A stretch of 64,000 bases of DNA from Pythium myriotylum (Eukaryota; Oomycota; Peronosporomycetes; Pythiales; Pythiaceae). The notes below the pieces were generated by a model, which saw only the letters and a list, made by a program, of their open reading frames with translations, had not been told where the DNA came from and ran no database searches. This document shows, piece by piece, positions 19,709 to 29,598 of this stretch (positions are counted from its first letter, which is position 1; the number at the start of each line of letters is the position of its first letter). The translations under genes were made by a program, and so were the position numbers. The stretch spans positions 1 to 64,000 of the forward strand of contig JALJCQ010000033.1 in NCBI GenBank assembly GCA_023091665.1. Reading direction: 5' to 3'.

Positions 19709-20627
19709 GGTGGTTTGATGCTCTTTGCTCAGCGGGAGGCAAGTTAAAGAATGGGAGGAGGACGTTGGATGCCAGCGACCTTGACCAATCGGGTTCAGTT
19801 GTAGGAGCTCCTCACCTTGTTTACTGTCGCATGACGAGAGTGTGATCTGTTTACGAGATCGCACACATGAACGAAACTGGGTGGTTGCAGACGTTGCGTT
19901 CAACAAGTCAATCGCTGATGTCGCAAAGCGATTGCCTTATCGAGTGGAAGAACCCACACGTTAAATCTGTCTGATTTGCTGTAGTGTTCGCTCTCGAGGT
20001 CGAGAGGGAGCTGCACAATATCGATACGGAAGGCACGTTAGAGTGCTGCCTCAGAATTAAGATTTTAAAGGTTCAAACGCCAGAAAGGAGTGAGGACCCG
20101 CCATATACTAATTTAGAAATCGAAGTGACTAGAATTGATTACTTTGAGTCAAAGTATAATAAGTTAAAGCTCAGTTGATCATTCTGGCAAGAGTCTGACC
20201 AAACCAATTTTCCACAAAATGTATTGGAGAACTAATCTATTTTAGTACACTGTCAACTTGAAGTAAGCCGTGTTCACAGCAAGGCCACTGGCACCTTTCA
20301 TGTGCATGCTGAGGCACATCCACCAGCAATCCGATGTGCTGCTTCAACTTCAAGTTTGACCGAAGGTGAAGTTTGATGAGTTCGCTTTTGATGTGGTTCA
20401 AGAAAGCCGGAGTGCCTACGTCCAATCGACGCGAAGAGCAGCCTCATCTAGATTGCGAGAGGGAATTTCCTTCCTGGTAGAGTCGCCTTGCGCCTACGAC
20501 AGCACTTGAATTTGAACACAGTCTCACAAGCGTACTCGGTGAAGTTAGGAAACGATATCACGATCGAATTCAGTGGTCCATTGCATTATACGCGTCGACT
20601 TCGCATCAAGAGACAGTAAAACTATTT
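19709..20627. other. Intergenic, no supported gene
   Basis: A 64-codon + strand ORF at 19984-20178 (Glu/Lys/Leu-rich, A+T-rich codons) is the only feature. I see no homology or domain in it and do not call it a gene. A CCAAT motif lies near 19780, upstream of copy 4. Confidence 0.6.
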
Positions 20628-21752
20628 CTACTCAGATTGACGGACGTCCGCCTTCACTCCTTGTACTGGCGAGTCATTCTTAGCAGAAGGACTCAAAAGC
20701 GGGGATAAGTACTTATCAAACACTGGCTGGAACTTGCAAACCTTCGTGGATCCAACTGGCGTTGAGTCAGCGACCCAGCAACTGTGGCTCACCCCATCTA
20801 CAGGGTGCAAATGGAGACCTCCACGCTTGTCCAGTGTTCGCAGGCCGTAAGTGTCGCTCTTGTACTCCGTCGTCTGTGTCATCGGAAGGATCTCGAGCTT
20901 GGAAAATTTCTGCGCGAGCTGCTTCATGCTTGAAACGTTCTCATACTGCCCAAAAATCGACGTCTGCCACGGCGAGATAGTCTCGTCAGAGGAGGAGGCG
21001 AAGAAATGGGCAGCCTTAAGCTTGAGAAAGTTTCGCTTTCGCCGCGCACGATCTGCGGCACTGCCGGCCATGTTGTTAACCACCGGCAGAAACTTGTTGA
21101 CACGGATCCAGTCGCTCTGCACGGGTGATCTCAGCAAGTTGGCCGTCGACAGCTTCTCCTGTAGCGAAGGCTGCGAGTTGATGAGCTTGATGAAGTCAAC
21201 CTGAAGCGCGCCGCTCGCGATCTGGGTGTCGGTGTAGTTGGCGAAGTTGAAGAGCGTCGCCGGGATCACTTTTGGACCAAGTGATTTGAGGAATACCTGC
21301 GTCGGGGTCTTGTCACTGGCTTGCGGGCCGTAGAAGTTGCCGTTCTGCGCGCCAGCGAGACTGATAAACGTGTGGGCCTTGTGGTCATCCATCTCTTCGA
21401 GAACGGCACGCGCCAGAATACCACCTTGTGAATGGGCGATGACGACATAGCCACTGTCGAAGCGCGAGTCGTTCTTCGTGACTGACCGGATCTGCGCGAT
21501 CGCCATGGTCACTTGCGTCGGGAGATCGCGGATGGAGCACTCGCTCTCGCAGAAATTCAGCGCGACAAAGGGCCTTGAGCCGGTCTGAAGCTGCTGTTGC
21601 AGGTTGTACCCGGCCTTGGCGCTCGACGTGACACCGTGAAAGAAGATAATCGGCAGTGTCTGCGCTGTGACAGCGGCGGCGCGCGCGACTGAGAGAAGCG
21701 AGGACGCTAGAAGGACGCTGGCCACCAATAGACGAAGGAGGGAGCCGCTCAT
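20628..21752 (-). CDS. Secreted palmitoyl-protein thioesterase-like hydrolase, copy 5 (divergent)
   Basis: A 374-aa PPT-family protein, the most divergent of the seven. The ATG at 21752 was chosen for its signal peptide (MSGSLLRLLVASVLLASSLL, cleavage probably near residue 26). The triad is Ser108, Asp256 (SSDETISPW) and His323 (GVSHSCW). The nucleophile elbow reads AHSQGG, with Ala instead of the first Gly of GHSQGG, and the oxyanion region is IIFFHGVTSSAKAG. Several positions constant elsewhere differ (QQQLQTGSRP for KANLSTDARP). The tail is longer and polar. It may have a different substrate preference from copies 1-4, but this is inference. Confidence 0.86.
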   Translation of the reverse strand: MSGSLLRLLVASVLLASSLLSVARAAAVTAQTLPIIFFHGVTSSAKAGYNLQQQLQTGSRPFVALNFCESECSIRDLPTQVTMAIAQIRSVTKNDSRFDSGYVVIAHSQGGILARAVLEEMDDHKAHTFISLAGAQNGNFYGPQASDKTPTQVFLKSLGPKVIPATLFNFANYTDTQIASGALQVDFIKLINSQPSLQEKLSTANLLRSPVQSDWIRVNKFLPVVNNMAGSAADRARRKRNFLKLKAAHFFASSSDETISPWQTSIFGQYENVSSMKQLAQKFSKLEILPMTQTTEYKSDTYGLRTLDKRGGLHLHPVDGVSHSCWVADSTPVGSTKVCKFQPVFDKYLSPLLSPSAKNDSPVQGVKADVRQSE

Positions 21753-22656
21753 TGTTGACGGTGGATTCGGAAAATGACGAGAACGAAGGATCCCAGCAGC
21801 AAGGCTCTCACTTTTCTGTTGTGGCGAGTGGCTCATAAATTGATATCTGAGAGAGGCGGAGTGGACAGTCGATGGGTGTGCTTTCATGGTGGATCATCAG
21901 CTGGTGACAATCTGTGGGTCTCCGATACTGTCTGCTGTGGGTGAGAAGACCGGATACTTGGTTCGCAAATGAAAATCATGCATTTGCGATGGTCGTACGC
22001 TCCTCGAAACGATATAATCAGGCGCGACGACGAAGTCCCATCCTTCTTCAGAACCAGCGGGGAGTTGTCCAGTGGTGCGGCTCTTCTTCCAATGTCGCAG
22101 ATTACAAGGAACAGTCCATACAGATGACAAGCTTACACACGTCTCATGGTCATATTTTCGGTGATTCATCCAATTCCTTCTTGCTGGTCGACCTCTTGTG
22201 GTCCAACAATCCATAGAGTTCAACGGCACTTGCGAACGAAATGGCTACTGCCCGGGTGACCAGACTGTTGTGACTGACGCGCGATAGGGAGACAGACCAG
22301 CTGAAGGACATCCAGCGCTGGTAGTTTTCGAGCGAGCGAGGTTCGATCTCGACGACCATTTGCTCATCCAAGAGTCCGCTGCGCTTCGAAATTGTACAGT
22401 TGTGATTGGCGGCGTCTACGAAGGCAGAGGTAACTTACTGTATCTCGGCTCGGTGTTCTCCAGCGCCGTTACACATCATGAGATCCGGGACGATAAATAC
22501 GTCGTATTTGGTTTGAGAAATGCCTGTGTTCTGACGAGAACTCGTTTGGAATAATGCACTTGATTTGTTTGGTCAGACATTTGATTGAGTCAACTTTGTG
22601 GAGGCTGCGCGATCTGTCTCTTCGGGAGATCCGACAACGGATTCAGAACAATGTAT
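21753..22656. other. Intergenic, no supported gene
   Basis: Only short overlapping ORFs without domain signatures are present. I see no repeats beyond simple sequence. Confidence 0.6.
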
Positions 22657-23766
22657 CTAACAATGGGGCTTGACCAGCTCAGGCGTCTCGGTAATCGGAG
22701 CGAGAAGTGGGTATACGTGCTGCTCATAAACTGGCTTGAATGAGCACGTCTTGCCGTCTCGAGGTGGCGTCGTGTCCCGAACCCAACACGAGTGGGACAC
22801 TCCTTCCACGGTGTGGAGGAAAAGCCCACCACGAGAATCCAAGGTTTTCAGGCCGTAGGTGTCCTTCCTGTACTCGGTTGTCTGAGTCATAGAGAGGATA
22901 GTCAGCTTGCTGAAGTTGGCTTCGAGTTCCTCAACACTGGTAACCGTGCTGTATTGTCCGAAGTGCGAAGACTGCCACGGCGAAACGAGCTCATCGTAAG
23001 GTGAGCCAAAAAAATGGGCAGCCTTAAGCTTGAGAAAGTTTGCCTTGCGACGCGCCTGCTCAGCCGCGACAGTCTTGTCGGTCGCTGACTGGAGATTGTT
23101 GATGACAGGGTAGTACGCGCTATAAGAGATCCACGCGGTCTCGACAGGCGATCGTGAAAGCTCATACCCGGACCCGAGGGATTGCGTTTCAGGGTGCTCG
23201 ATCTGGAACTTGGCGAGCGCTGACTGCACTTTGCCACTCTGAATATCGGCGTCTGTGTAAACCGTGTAGTCGAAAAGGGTCTTGTTGAGCAACACGGGGG
23301 CAAAGTTCGCAAAATAGACCTTAGCCGGGACGAAGTCCGAGGCCTGCGGACCGTAGAAGATACCATTCTGCACGCCAGCGAGACTGATGAACGTGTGAAC
23401 CTTATGATCATCCATGTTCTCGATCACAGCGCGAGCAATCGCTCCACCCTGTGAATGACCGACGAAGACGTATCCGTTATCGAAGCGTGAGTCATTTTGC
23501 GTGATGGAGCGAATCTGGTCGATCGCAAGTTTAGTCTGACCATTCAGCTCCGAGATCGAGCAGAGGTTTTGGCAGAACGTGAGTGCGACGAACGGCCGCG
23601 CATCGGTCGAGAGATTGGCCTTCAGGTTGTCACCGCTTGCGGCACTCGCTGTAACGCCGTGAAAGTAGATGATCGGTAGATTGTGGGCCGAATGTTCCGC
23701 CGTGGCTGCCGCAAAGGTTGAGACCGCGCAGAGTAGAGAGAAAACGGCGCGAGAGAAGGGAGGCAT
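22657..23766 (-). CDS. Secreted palmitoyl-protein thioesterase-like hydrolase, copy 6
   Basis: A 369-aa PPT-family protein. The ATG at 23766 begins a signal peptide (MPPFSRAVFSLLCAVSTFAA) before HSAHNLPIIYFHG; an in-frame upstream extension is Arg-rich and unlikely. The triad is Ser105 (GHSQGG), Asp258 in YDELVSPW and His325 (GVSHSCW). With copy 7 it forms a subgroup sharing SAHNLPI, GSGYELSRSP-type inserts and KANFLKLK. The residues around the acid (DELVSPW instead of DETISPW) differ from every other copy. Expected extracellular or vacuolar thioesterase or lipase activity. Confidence 0.88.
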   Translation of the reverse strand: MPPFSRAVFSLLCAVSTFAAATAEHSAHNLPIIYFHGVTASAASGDNLKANLSTDARPFVALTFCQNLCSISELNGQTKLAIDQIRSITQNDSRFDNGYVFVGHSQGGAIARAVIENMDDHKVHTFISLAGVQNGIFYGPQASDFVPAKVYFANFAPVLLNKTLFDYTVYTDADIQSGKVQSALAKFQIEHPETQSLGSGYELSRSPVETAWISYSAYYPVINNLQSATDKTVAAEQARRKANFLKLKAAHFFGSPYDELVSPWQSSHFGQYSTVTSVEELEANFSKLTILSMTQTTEYRKDTYGLKTLDSRGGLFLHTVEGVSHSCWVRDTTPPRDGKTCSFKPVYEQHVYPLLAPITETPELVKPHC

Positions 23767-24396
23767 TGTGGTGCCAAATGTACTCGTCCGAGTCGATTCG
23801 CAAATGCCACAGACGTTGGAGAGGCCAAGTACCGGTTGGTCTCGAGTCTCGTCTTGTCGAGATCTCCTGCCAGTGGACAGTCTTGAATGTGTATCCGTCA
23901 CTCCTTCCACGTTTGGTGCTGAAACACCCAGTGGCTGCGAAGGATGCAAATCTGAGAGTGCTCTCTTTCAGCAGCTGACGTGCTCTCTCCCCACTGAACG
24001 GAAGACAGAGCTCACACCCTACCATTAGGTGCTTCAGCGTGTAAAGTAACTGATCGGCGGGAGAGAATGCGGTTGGCTATGATATTTTCGGGTTTCGTGA
24101 GATGGACCAGATCTCTCTATCACGGAGGGATCTCAACGGAGCTCGTCTATGCTCGACTGGCAAATTTCCAAGAAATGGGTTCTGAACGCCTGACTGACTT
24201 GAACTGGACACCTCGTGGGTTCATCACCAGCAACTGGTTCTAATATTTCCCAAACGCACTCTTTCTATTGCCTACAAAAGGGTGGTCACTCGCATTCGTG
24301 GCCTCCGGTGCGAGTATGTAACGAGTACTTGATCATGCGGTCCAGTTGCACAATCTACGACTTCCGTTCGTCGCCGTGAGCGTCTCCAACTTCAGT
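23767..24396. other. Intergenic, no supported gene
   Basis: Short ORFs only, shadowing one another, with no domain recognised. Confidence 0.6.
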
Positions 24397-25515
24397 TCAG
24401 CAGTGCTGACGAGTCGGTTCGGGGGTCGAGGGTGTGGACACCGGCGCCAAGATCGGGTACACATTTTTCTCGTACACGGGCAGGAACGAGCACACCTTCC
24501 CGTCGCGGGGCGAGGTGGAGTCCTTGACCCAGCACGAGTGGGAGACGTTCTCAACGGTGTGGAGAAATAGACCGCCACGCGTGTCGAGTGTCTTGAGTCC
24601 GTAGAGGTCTTGCGTGTACTCAATCGTCTGTGTCATTGGAACGATCGTGAGCTTGCTGAAGTTGGCTTCGAGTTCTTCCAGACTGGAGACTGTGTTGTAT
24701 TGGGCGAGGTGCGAAGACTGCCACGGAGAGATCGTCTCGTCAAACGGTGAAGCAAAGAAGTGGGCAGTCTTGAGCTTCAAAAAGTTGGCTTTGCGGCGAG
24801 CCTGATCGGCAGCCACGGTCTTGTCAGTCGCAGGACGAAGGTTGTTGGTCACGGGGAAGAACGGACTGTATGAGATCCACGGCGTCTGGACGGGCGAGCG
24901 GCTCAGCTCGTATCCCGCGTTGACCTGCTGCAGCTCTGGATGTTCCATCTGAAGCTTGGCGAGAGCGACCTGAAGCTTCCCCGTCTTGATGTCGGCATCA
25001 GTGTACGCCGAGTAGTTGAAAAGCGACTTGTCTAACAAGACTGGTGCAAATGAGCGCAAGTAAACCTGGCCCGGTACGAAGTCCGAGGCCTGCGGGCCGT
25101 AGAAGATGCCGTTCACAGCGCCTGCGAGACTGATGAAAGTGTGGACTTTGTGGTCATCCATGTTCTCAATCACAGCGCGAGCGAGTGCCCCGCCCTGCGA
25201 GTGGCCAATGAACACGTAGCCGTTGTCGAAGCGCTTGTCGCTTGCGACAATACTGCGCACCTGAGCGATCGCTGATTCGGTCTGATTGTTGAGCTCACCG
25301 ATGGAGCAAAGGTTCTGGCAAAACGTGAGCGCGACGAACGGTCGCGCATCGGTCGAGAGGTTGGCCTTGAGCACGTCTCCGCTTGCAGCGCTTGCCGTGA
25401 TCCCGTGAAAGAAGAAGATTGGAAGGTTGTGGGCCGACAGCTCAGCCGTCGCTTGGGCAAGACAGGCTGCCATGCAGCTCAGGACGAGCGCCGCGCGCAC
25501 CAGCAGAGTCGCCAT
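24397..25515 (-). CDS. Secreted palmitoyl-protein thioesterase-like hydrolase, copy 7
   Basis: A 372-aa PPT-family protein starting at the ATG at 25515, which gives the signal peptide MATLLVRAALVLSCMAACLA before ELSAHNLPIFFFHG. The triad is Ser106 (GHSQGG), Asp259 (FDETISPW) and His326 (NVSHSCW). It is the sister of copy 6 by shared motifs (NAGYELSRSP against GSGYELSRSP, LEELEANFSKL against VEELEANFSKL). It ends the thioesterase array; 747 bp separate it from the dioxygenase array. No intron is seen in any of the seven copies. Confidence 0.88.
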   Translation of the reverse strand: MATLLVRAALVLSCMAACLAQATAELSAHNLPIFFFHGITASAASGDVLKANLSTDARPFVALTFCQNLCSIGELNNQTESAIAQVRSIVASDKRFDNGYVFIGHSQGGALARAVIENMDDHKVHTFISLAGAVNGIFYGPQASDFVPGQVYLRSFAPVLLDKSLFNYSAYTDADIKTGKLQVALAKLQMEHPELQQVNAGYELSRSPVQTPWISYSPFFPVTNNLRPATDKTVAADQARRKANFLKLKTAHFFASPFDETISPWQSSHLAQYNTVSSLEELEANFSKLTIVPMTQTIEYTQDLYGLKTLDTRGGLFLHTVENVSHSCWVKDSTSPRDGKVCSFLPVYEKNVYPILAPVSTPSTPEPTRQHC

Positions 25516-26262
25516 GGCTTCGAGCTTGGAAGGTGATCGGTACTTTGACCGCGAGGAGAAAGTTTGCGAATGACTGGATGGAAGGAGAGTGGAGACCAGA
25601 ATGGAAGACGCAGCCGCACCGGAACTTCCCGTTCGAAGCTCCTCTCCTTCAGTCCACTGTCTCAACTTCTCCGGCGGTTGGAAAGGCAGATGGCGGGATT
25701 GATCGTGTTTACGTCGGTGGATGAGAACAACGTCGGGGCGGTGGAAGCGTTTCTCCCCTCAAGCCGACACCAATGGGAGATTCCTGGTCACCGTTTGTTA
25801 CTCCTCCCACCGATGTCTTGACAAGCAGGTCTGCACGGAGACGCAGTGATTGGGCTGATGCCAGACACTTGAAGTTGCACGGGGTTGATGGATTTTCTGT
25901 TCAGCTTGCGTTGCCTAATTCGAAGCGCCAGTTGGCCCACTTGAACTTGCGCTGTTTGACAACGTCAACGTCGGTTGCGACACGAAAGGTAGCCATGTCA
26001 TACTCGAGAGGGCCCTGACTTCTCGAAGCAAAAACATCGTCGGCTTTGGCAAAGCCGTCAACACTCGGTGGTGTAATCAGGACTCCTTCGTGAGCCAGGC
26101 TCCTCATCATTGGCACTCCACGCTGAAAATATGCCAGCAATGAGAGCAGCGCCAGTTTACGTTGATGAATATGAACGTGCAAACGAACTGATCGGTGTTA
26201 TTTCAACAGTGAATCCATCTTCAGCAGAGTAACAGGTAAGCCTCTTCACCGTGTACCTTGGG
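25516..26262. other. Intergenic between the thioesterase and dioxygenase arrays
   Basis: No supported gene or repeat. The boundary between the two paralogue arrays lies here. Confidence 0.6.
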
Positions 26263-27300
26263 TCAGATTCTATACTGGTCGATCTGCACTTCCTCGCCGA
26301 GATCTGCGTAGTTGCCCTGAGCTCGCTTGAGGATGAAGTCGTACCAATTGACCACTCTGTAGTGCGGCTTCTCGCCTTCTTCCATGAGGATTGGCTCGAC
26401 ATTCGCGACGAGCGCCGGGTGGTTGAAGAACGGAGACGAGTACCGGCCATGCTCGCGATTCGAGAGCACGCGGTGTAGCGGGGCCTGGAAGCGGTCATTC
26501 GACCAAATCTGGAGCATATCACCCATGTTGATTACGAATGTGTTCTTGCGCGGCGGCACGAATACCCACTCCTTGGCGCCGCGGTGGAACACTTGCAGTG
26601 AAGCCACGTCATCATCCTGAAGCAGCACCGTCACAGCGCCGGCGTCCGTATGATGATACACACCCATAGTCTTCTCAGGCTCAGGCGAGACTGGATAGTA
26701 GTTCAGGCGCTGCACGTTTGTGTCGGCGTCCTCTCCTTTCTCGTTCTTGTAATACTTGTCAAAGTACGTTGGTTCCTTGCCGAGCGCGAGAGCGAAGAGC
26801 ATGACAATGCGGCGAGAAATGTGCTGCACCTTGAGGTAGTAGTCAACCATGTTGGCCTTGAAGCCCGGCAATGCCTCCTCCGGTGGCCACTGGTTGCGCA
26901 CCTCCCGCAGCGCTTTGTACGAGTCTTCCGTGATGTTGTTCGTGTCGCCCTTGGCCGTGAAGTCGAAGATCTCTTTCCAGTCTTTTTTGTTCTTGGTGAG
27001 TTCGCTGTCAAAATAGCCATGCGGGTTGGCCTCGGTGCGGCGGATCTTGTCCTTGACTTCTTGGGGCAGCGCGAAGAACGCACGCATGAAGGAGCGGAAC
27101 TCGTCGAGCTCTTTCTCGCTGACACCGTGGTTGGTGATGTAAAAGAAGCCCCACTCGCTCGCGGCGGCGCGCAACGCCTCGACGGCAGCGGCGAGCGAGC
27201 CGTCGGTCGCCTTGGCCTGCACTTCTTCGTCGCTTTCGCACGACATGAGCACGCCGACGTCGAGCACGGGCACCGCGAGCACGGCCTCTTGGGTCGACAT
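26263..27300 (-). CDS. Fe(II)/2-oxoglutarate-dependent dioxygenase, copy 1
   Basis: A 345-aa cytosolic-type non-haem dioxygenase of the isopenicillin N synthase-like family (DIOX_N plus 2OG-FeII_Oxy). The N-terminal module has WGFFYITNHGVSEKE at 50-64 and GYFDSELTKNKKDWKE. Iron ligands are His217 and Asp219 (YHHTDAG) and His276 (APLHRV); Arg286-x-Ser288 is the 2-oxoglutarate-binding RxS motif. No signal peptide is present. Such enzymes hydroxylate, desaturate or cyclise small molecules; the substrate cannot be read. It is divergent from copy 2 with 411 bp between starts. Its leader just upstream of the ATG is a long CT tract (27305-27340, GA on +). Confidence 0.9.
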   Translation of the reverse strand: MSTQEAVLAVPVLDVGVLMSCESDEEVQAKATDGSLAAAVEALRAAASEWGFFYITNHGVSEKELDEFRSFMRAFFALPQEVKDKIRRTEANPHGYFDSELTKNKKDWKEIFDFTAKGDTNNITEDSYKALREVRNQWPPEEALPGFKANMVDYYLKVQHISRRIVMLFALALGKEPTYFDKYYKNEKGEDADTNVQRLNYYPVSPEPEKTMGVYHHTDAGAVTVLLQDDDVASLQVFHRGAKEWVFVPPRKNTFVINMGDMLQIWSNDRFQAPLHRVLSNREHGRYSSPFFNHPALVANVEPILMEEGEKPHYRVVNWYDFILKRAQGNYADLGEEVQIDQYRI

Positions 27301-27711
27301 GGCTCAGAGAGAGAGAAAGAGAAAGAGAGAAAGAGAGAGAGGTGATCTTTCGATACTTTCGTTTAAGTGGTGTACCCCACACCACGACTCTGGAGGATTT
27401 TCGACGAATCAGAATGGGTACAGTCTCAGGGCAAGTGAGCTCAAGGTCAAATGTAGCCATGTACTCGATTAAGTACGATACATCACACGAATGGAGATCC
27501 TCTGTTGGAGGAAATGCTGGCCAATTGCGGTGCCCGGTTCCTCCATGTCGAAGTTCCCGCGGCGCGGAGAGGAGCGAATGACGGTGGCGCGAATGCGCTA
27601 CGGCTTTTGTCATCACAAGATCGCGCGATCTTGAAGAGGCCTCGCTGAGAACGCCCAATCGGTCATTCTTCAATTTGCAGTGCAGCCTGACAAGAACAAG
27701 ACGGCCAAGAG
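27301..27711. promoter_or_regulatory. Divergent promoter between dioxygenase copies 1 and 2
   Basis: This 411-bp gap holds the starts of two divergent genes. A GA/CT simple repeat (27305-27340) lies in the copy 1 leader. CCAAT motifs occur at about 27522 and 27656. There is no other gene. Confidence 0.55.
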
Positions 27712-28773
27712 ATGGGCAACGAAGGCGTCGAGCTCAGCGTACCCGTGATTGACATCGGCGCGCTCATCGCCTGCAAGGACGACGTCGAACTCCAGGCCAA
27801 GGCGACCGACAAGGCGTCACCGGATGCGGCGCCCATCCAAACGCTCATCGAGGAGCTACGAGCGGCAGCGACTGAGTGGGGGTTCTTCTACATCACCAAC
27901 CACGGCGTGAGCCAGAACCAGATCGAGGACTTTCGCGCCGCCAGTCGCTCGTTCTTCGCACTGCCAAAGGACATCAAGAACACTATCCGACGCACCAAGG
28001 ACAACGCACGTGGCTACTTCGATGACGAGCTGACAAAGAACAAGAAAGACTGGAAAGAGGTCTTCGACTTTGGCGGTGTGGACGACGATGCACCGCCCGG
28101 TGTATTTGCATCCCAGCGTGTCCAGAACGACCAAAACCGCTGGTTGTCCGAGGACGTTCTTCCTGGTTTCCGTGCCAAGCTGAACGAGCACTACGAGCGC
28201 ACACAGCTGATCTGCCGTCGATTGATCCTGCTGTTCTCGCTTGTGCTCGGGAAGGAGGCGACGTATCTCGACCAGTTCTTCAAAACTGAGAAGGGCGAGT
28301 TCCACCGCTCCAGTACCATCCGCCTCAATCACTATCCAGTGTCGCCAGACCCTGAGAACACCATGGGCGTGTACCACCATACTGATGGCGGCGCATTGAC
28401 GATCCTGCTTCAAGATGATGACGTGAATTCACTTCAGGTCTTCCACCGCGAATCCCAGGAATGGCACTACGTCCCTCCACGCAAGAACACTTTCGTCGTG
28501 AACATTGGCGACATGCTGCAGATCTGGTCGAATGATCGGTTTCCTGCGGCGCTCCACCGCGTCAAGTCCAGTGGAAGTGCAGGGCGTTTTTCGGCTCCGT
28601 ACTTCTACCGACCGTCGCTGAAGGCAGTGATCGAGCCGATTCTGCAGGAGGAAGGCGAGGAACCCCACTACCGTCCATTGCACTGGCACGATTTCTTGCT
28701 TAAGCGTATTGAAGGCAACTACGCGGATCTCGGAGAGGAGGTTCAGATCTCCCAATACCGAATCAAGACTTGA
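27712..28773 (+). CDS. Fe(II)/2-oxoglutarate-dependent dioxygenase, copy 2
   Basis: A 353-aa paralogue of the array. The N-terminal signature WGFFYITNHGVSQNQ starts at 56, and GYFDDELTKNKKDWKE at 101-116 is a motif common to nearly all nine copies. Iron is bound by His223, Asp225 (YHHTDGG) and His282 (ALHRV); the 2-oxoglutarate carboxylate is held by Arg292-x-Ser294 (RFS). The barrel segment VPPRKNTFVVNIGDMLQIWSND places it with copies 1, 3 and 9, as opposed to the VPPIKGTY group. No signal peptide or intron is seen. Likely acts in secondary or hormone-like small-molecule oxidation; substrate unknown. Confidence 0.9.
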   Translation: MGNEGVELSVPVIDIGALIACKDDVELQAKATDKASPDAAPIQTLIEELRAAATEWGFFYITNHGVSQNQIEDFRAASRSFFALPKDIKNTIRRTKDNARGYFDDELTKNKKDWKEVFDFGGVDDDAPPGVFASQRVQNDQNRWLSEDVLPGFRAKLNEHYERTQLICRRLILLFSLVLGKEATYLDQFFKTEKGEFHRSSTIRLNHYPVSPDPENTMGVYHHTDGGALTILLQDDDVNSLQVFHRESQEWHYVPPRKNTFVVNIGDMLQIWSNDRFPAALHRVKSSGSAGRFSAPYFYRPSLKAVIEPILQEEGEEPHYRPLHWHDFLLKRIEGNYADLGEEVQISQYRIKT

Positions 28774-29598
28774 GTCGGCAGCCGGAAGCCTGGATAATCA
28801 TACGGATTTGAGATGAATGCCGATTACTTGTCATTTGTAGAGTATCGTGTCTCCAACAGCGCTCGGCTTCCCTCAGCTCTGCCAAGTTTTCTTCCGACAA
28901 TCATCAACAGTGCTTTGCCATATACTCTCTACGTTGTTGTGTCGTACTAGTACTGCGTAGTACCAGCTTAGTGTGTGTAGCTACCACTATGGATGGCAGT
29001 AGTTGTGTAACGTTGTGTAGCAATAGTTCATACTACCCATGAACGGCCGACCATAGCACTACGAGCTGATAGCTATTAGAGTACGTAAATCGAAACTCAA
29101 TAGACTCCATCTTCTCTCTCATACTTCATACTACGTAGTAGAACTTAAACGTGCGATTCCTCCACGCCCTCTCTCTTTGCCAACCATCAGGACATGCAGA
29201 ACTCAAACTGAAAGATGCGTTCTGCTTCCACAAACATTGATCTCTTGACGAGTGCGTCAACAAAACTTGGCCTCCGCAAACCTATTCCAGGACTCTTTGG
29301 CTTGCAGTCCGCGCTAATAACTGAGCACAAAGATGGTACGTGTAGAGAAGAGTCCGCCCATCGCTTTTACGCAAACGCACTCGGGCCTTCGAGGCTTTCC
29401 AGTCAGTTGTGCATCCGTCATCTTCCTCTCCACGTTGAAGCAGTTTACTCCCAACCTCGATTGGCTAGAATCACTGCATGTGATTGGCTCCACATCGTCC
29501 GACTGTGAGCCAATCGCCGTAGTACTCGACTGGCTCAGCCATCTTCGGTCTCATCACTCGCACTTTTGCTCGCCAGCACCAACTAACTCCTTCTCACC
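28774..29598 (+). promoter_or_regulatory. Intergenic with inverted CCAAT pair upstream of copy 3
   Basis: No gene. GATTGG at about 29481 and CCAATC at about 29510 face each other roughly 22 bases apart, about 100 bp before the ATG of copy 3. The upstream half (28930-29145) is rich in GTAGTA and TACTAC words, including the 12-bp palindrome TACTACGTAGTA. Confidence 0.5.

Noticed and set aside
19984..20178. 64-codon ORF as a small gene
   Set aside because: No signal peptide, domain or conservation evidence; plausible by chance in A+T-rich sequence.
26650..27345. 231-aa + strand ORF over dioxygenase copy 1
   Set aside because: It is antisense to the dioxygenase; no domain, and the same antisense open frame recurs over the other copies.
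28930..29145. CRISPR-like or satellite array of GTAGTA words
   Set aside because: No regular period or conserved repeat unit; simple A/T/G-rich intergenic sequence with a few palindromes.
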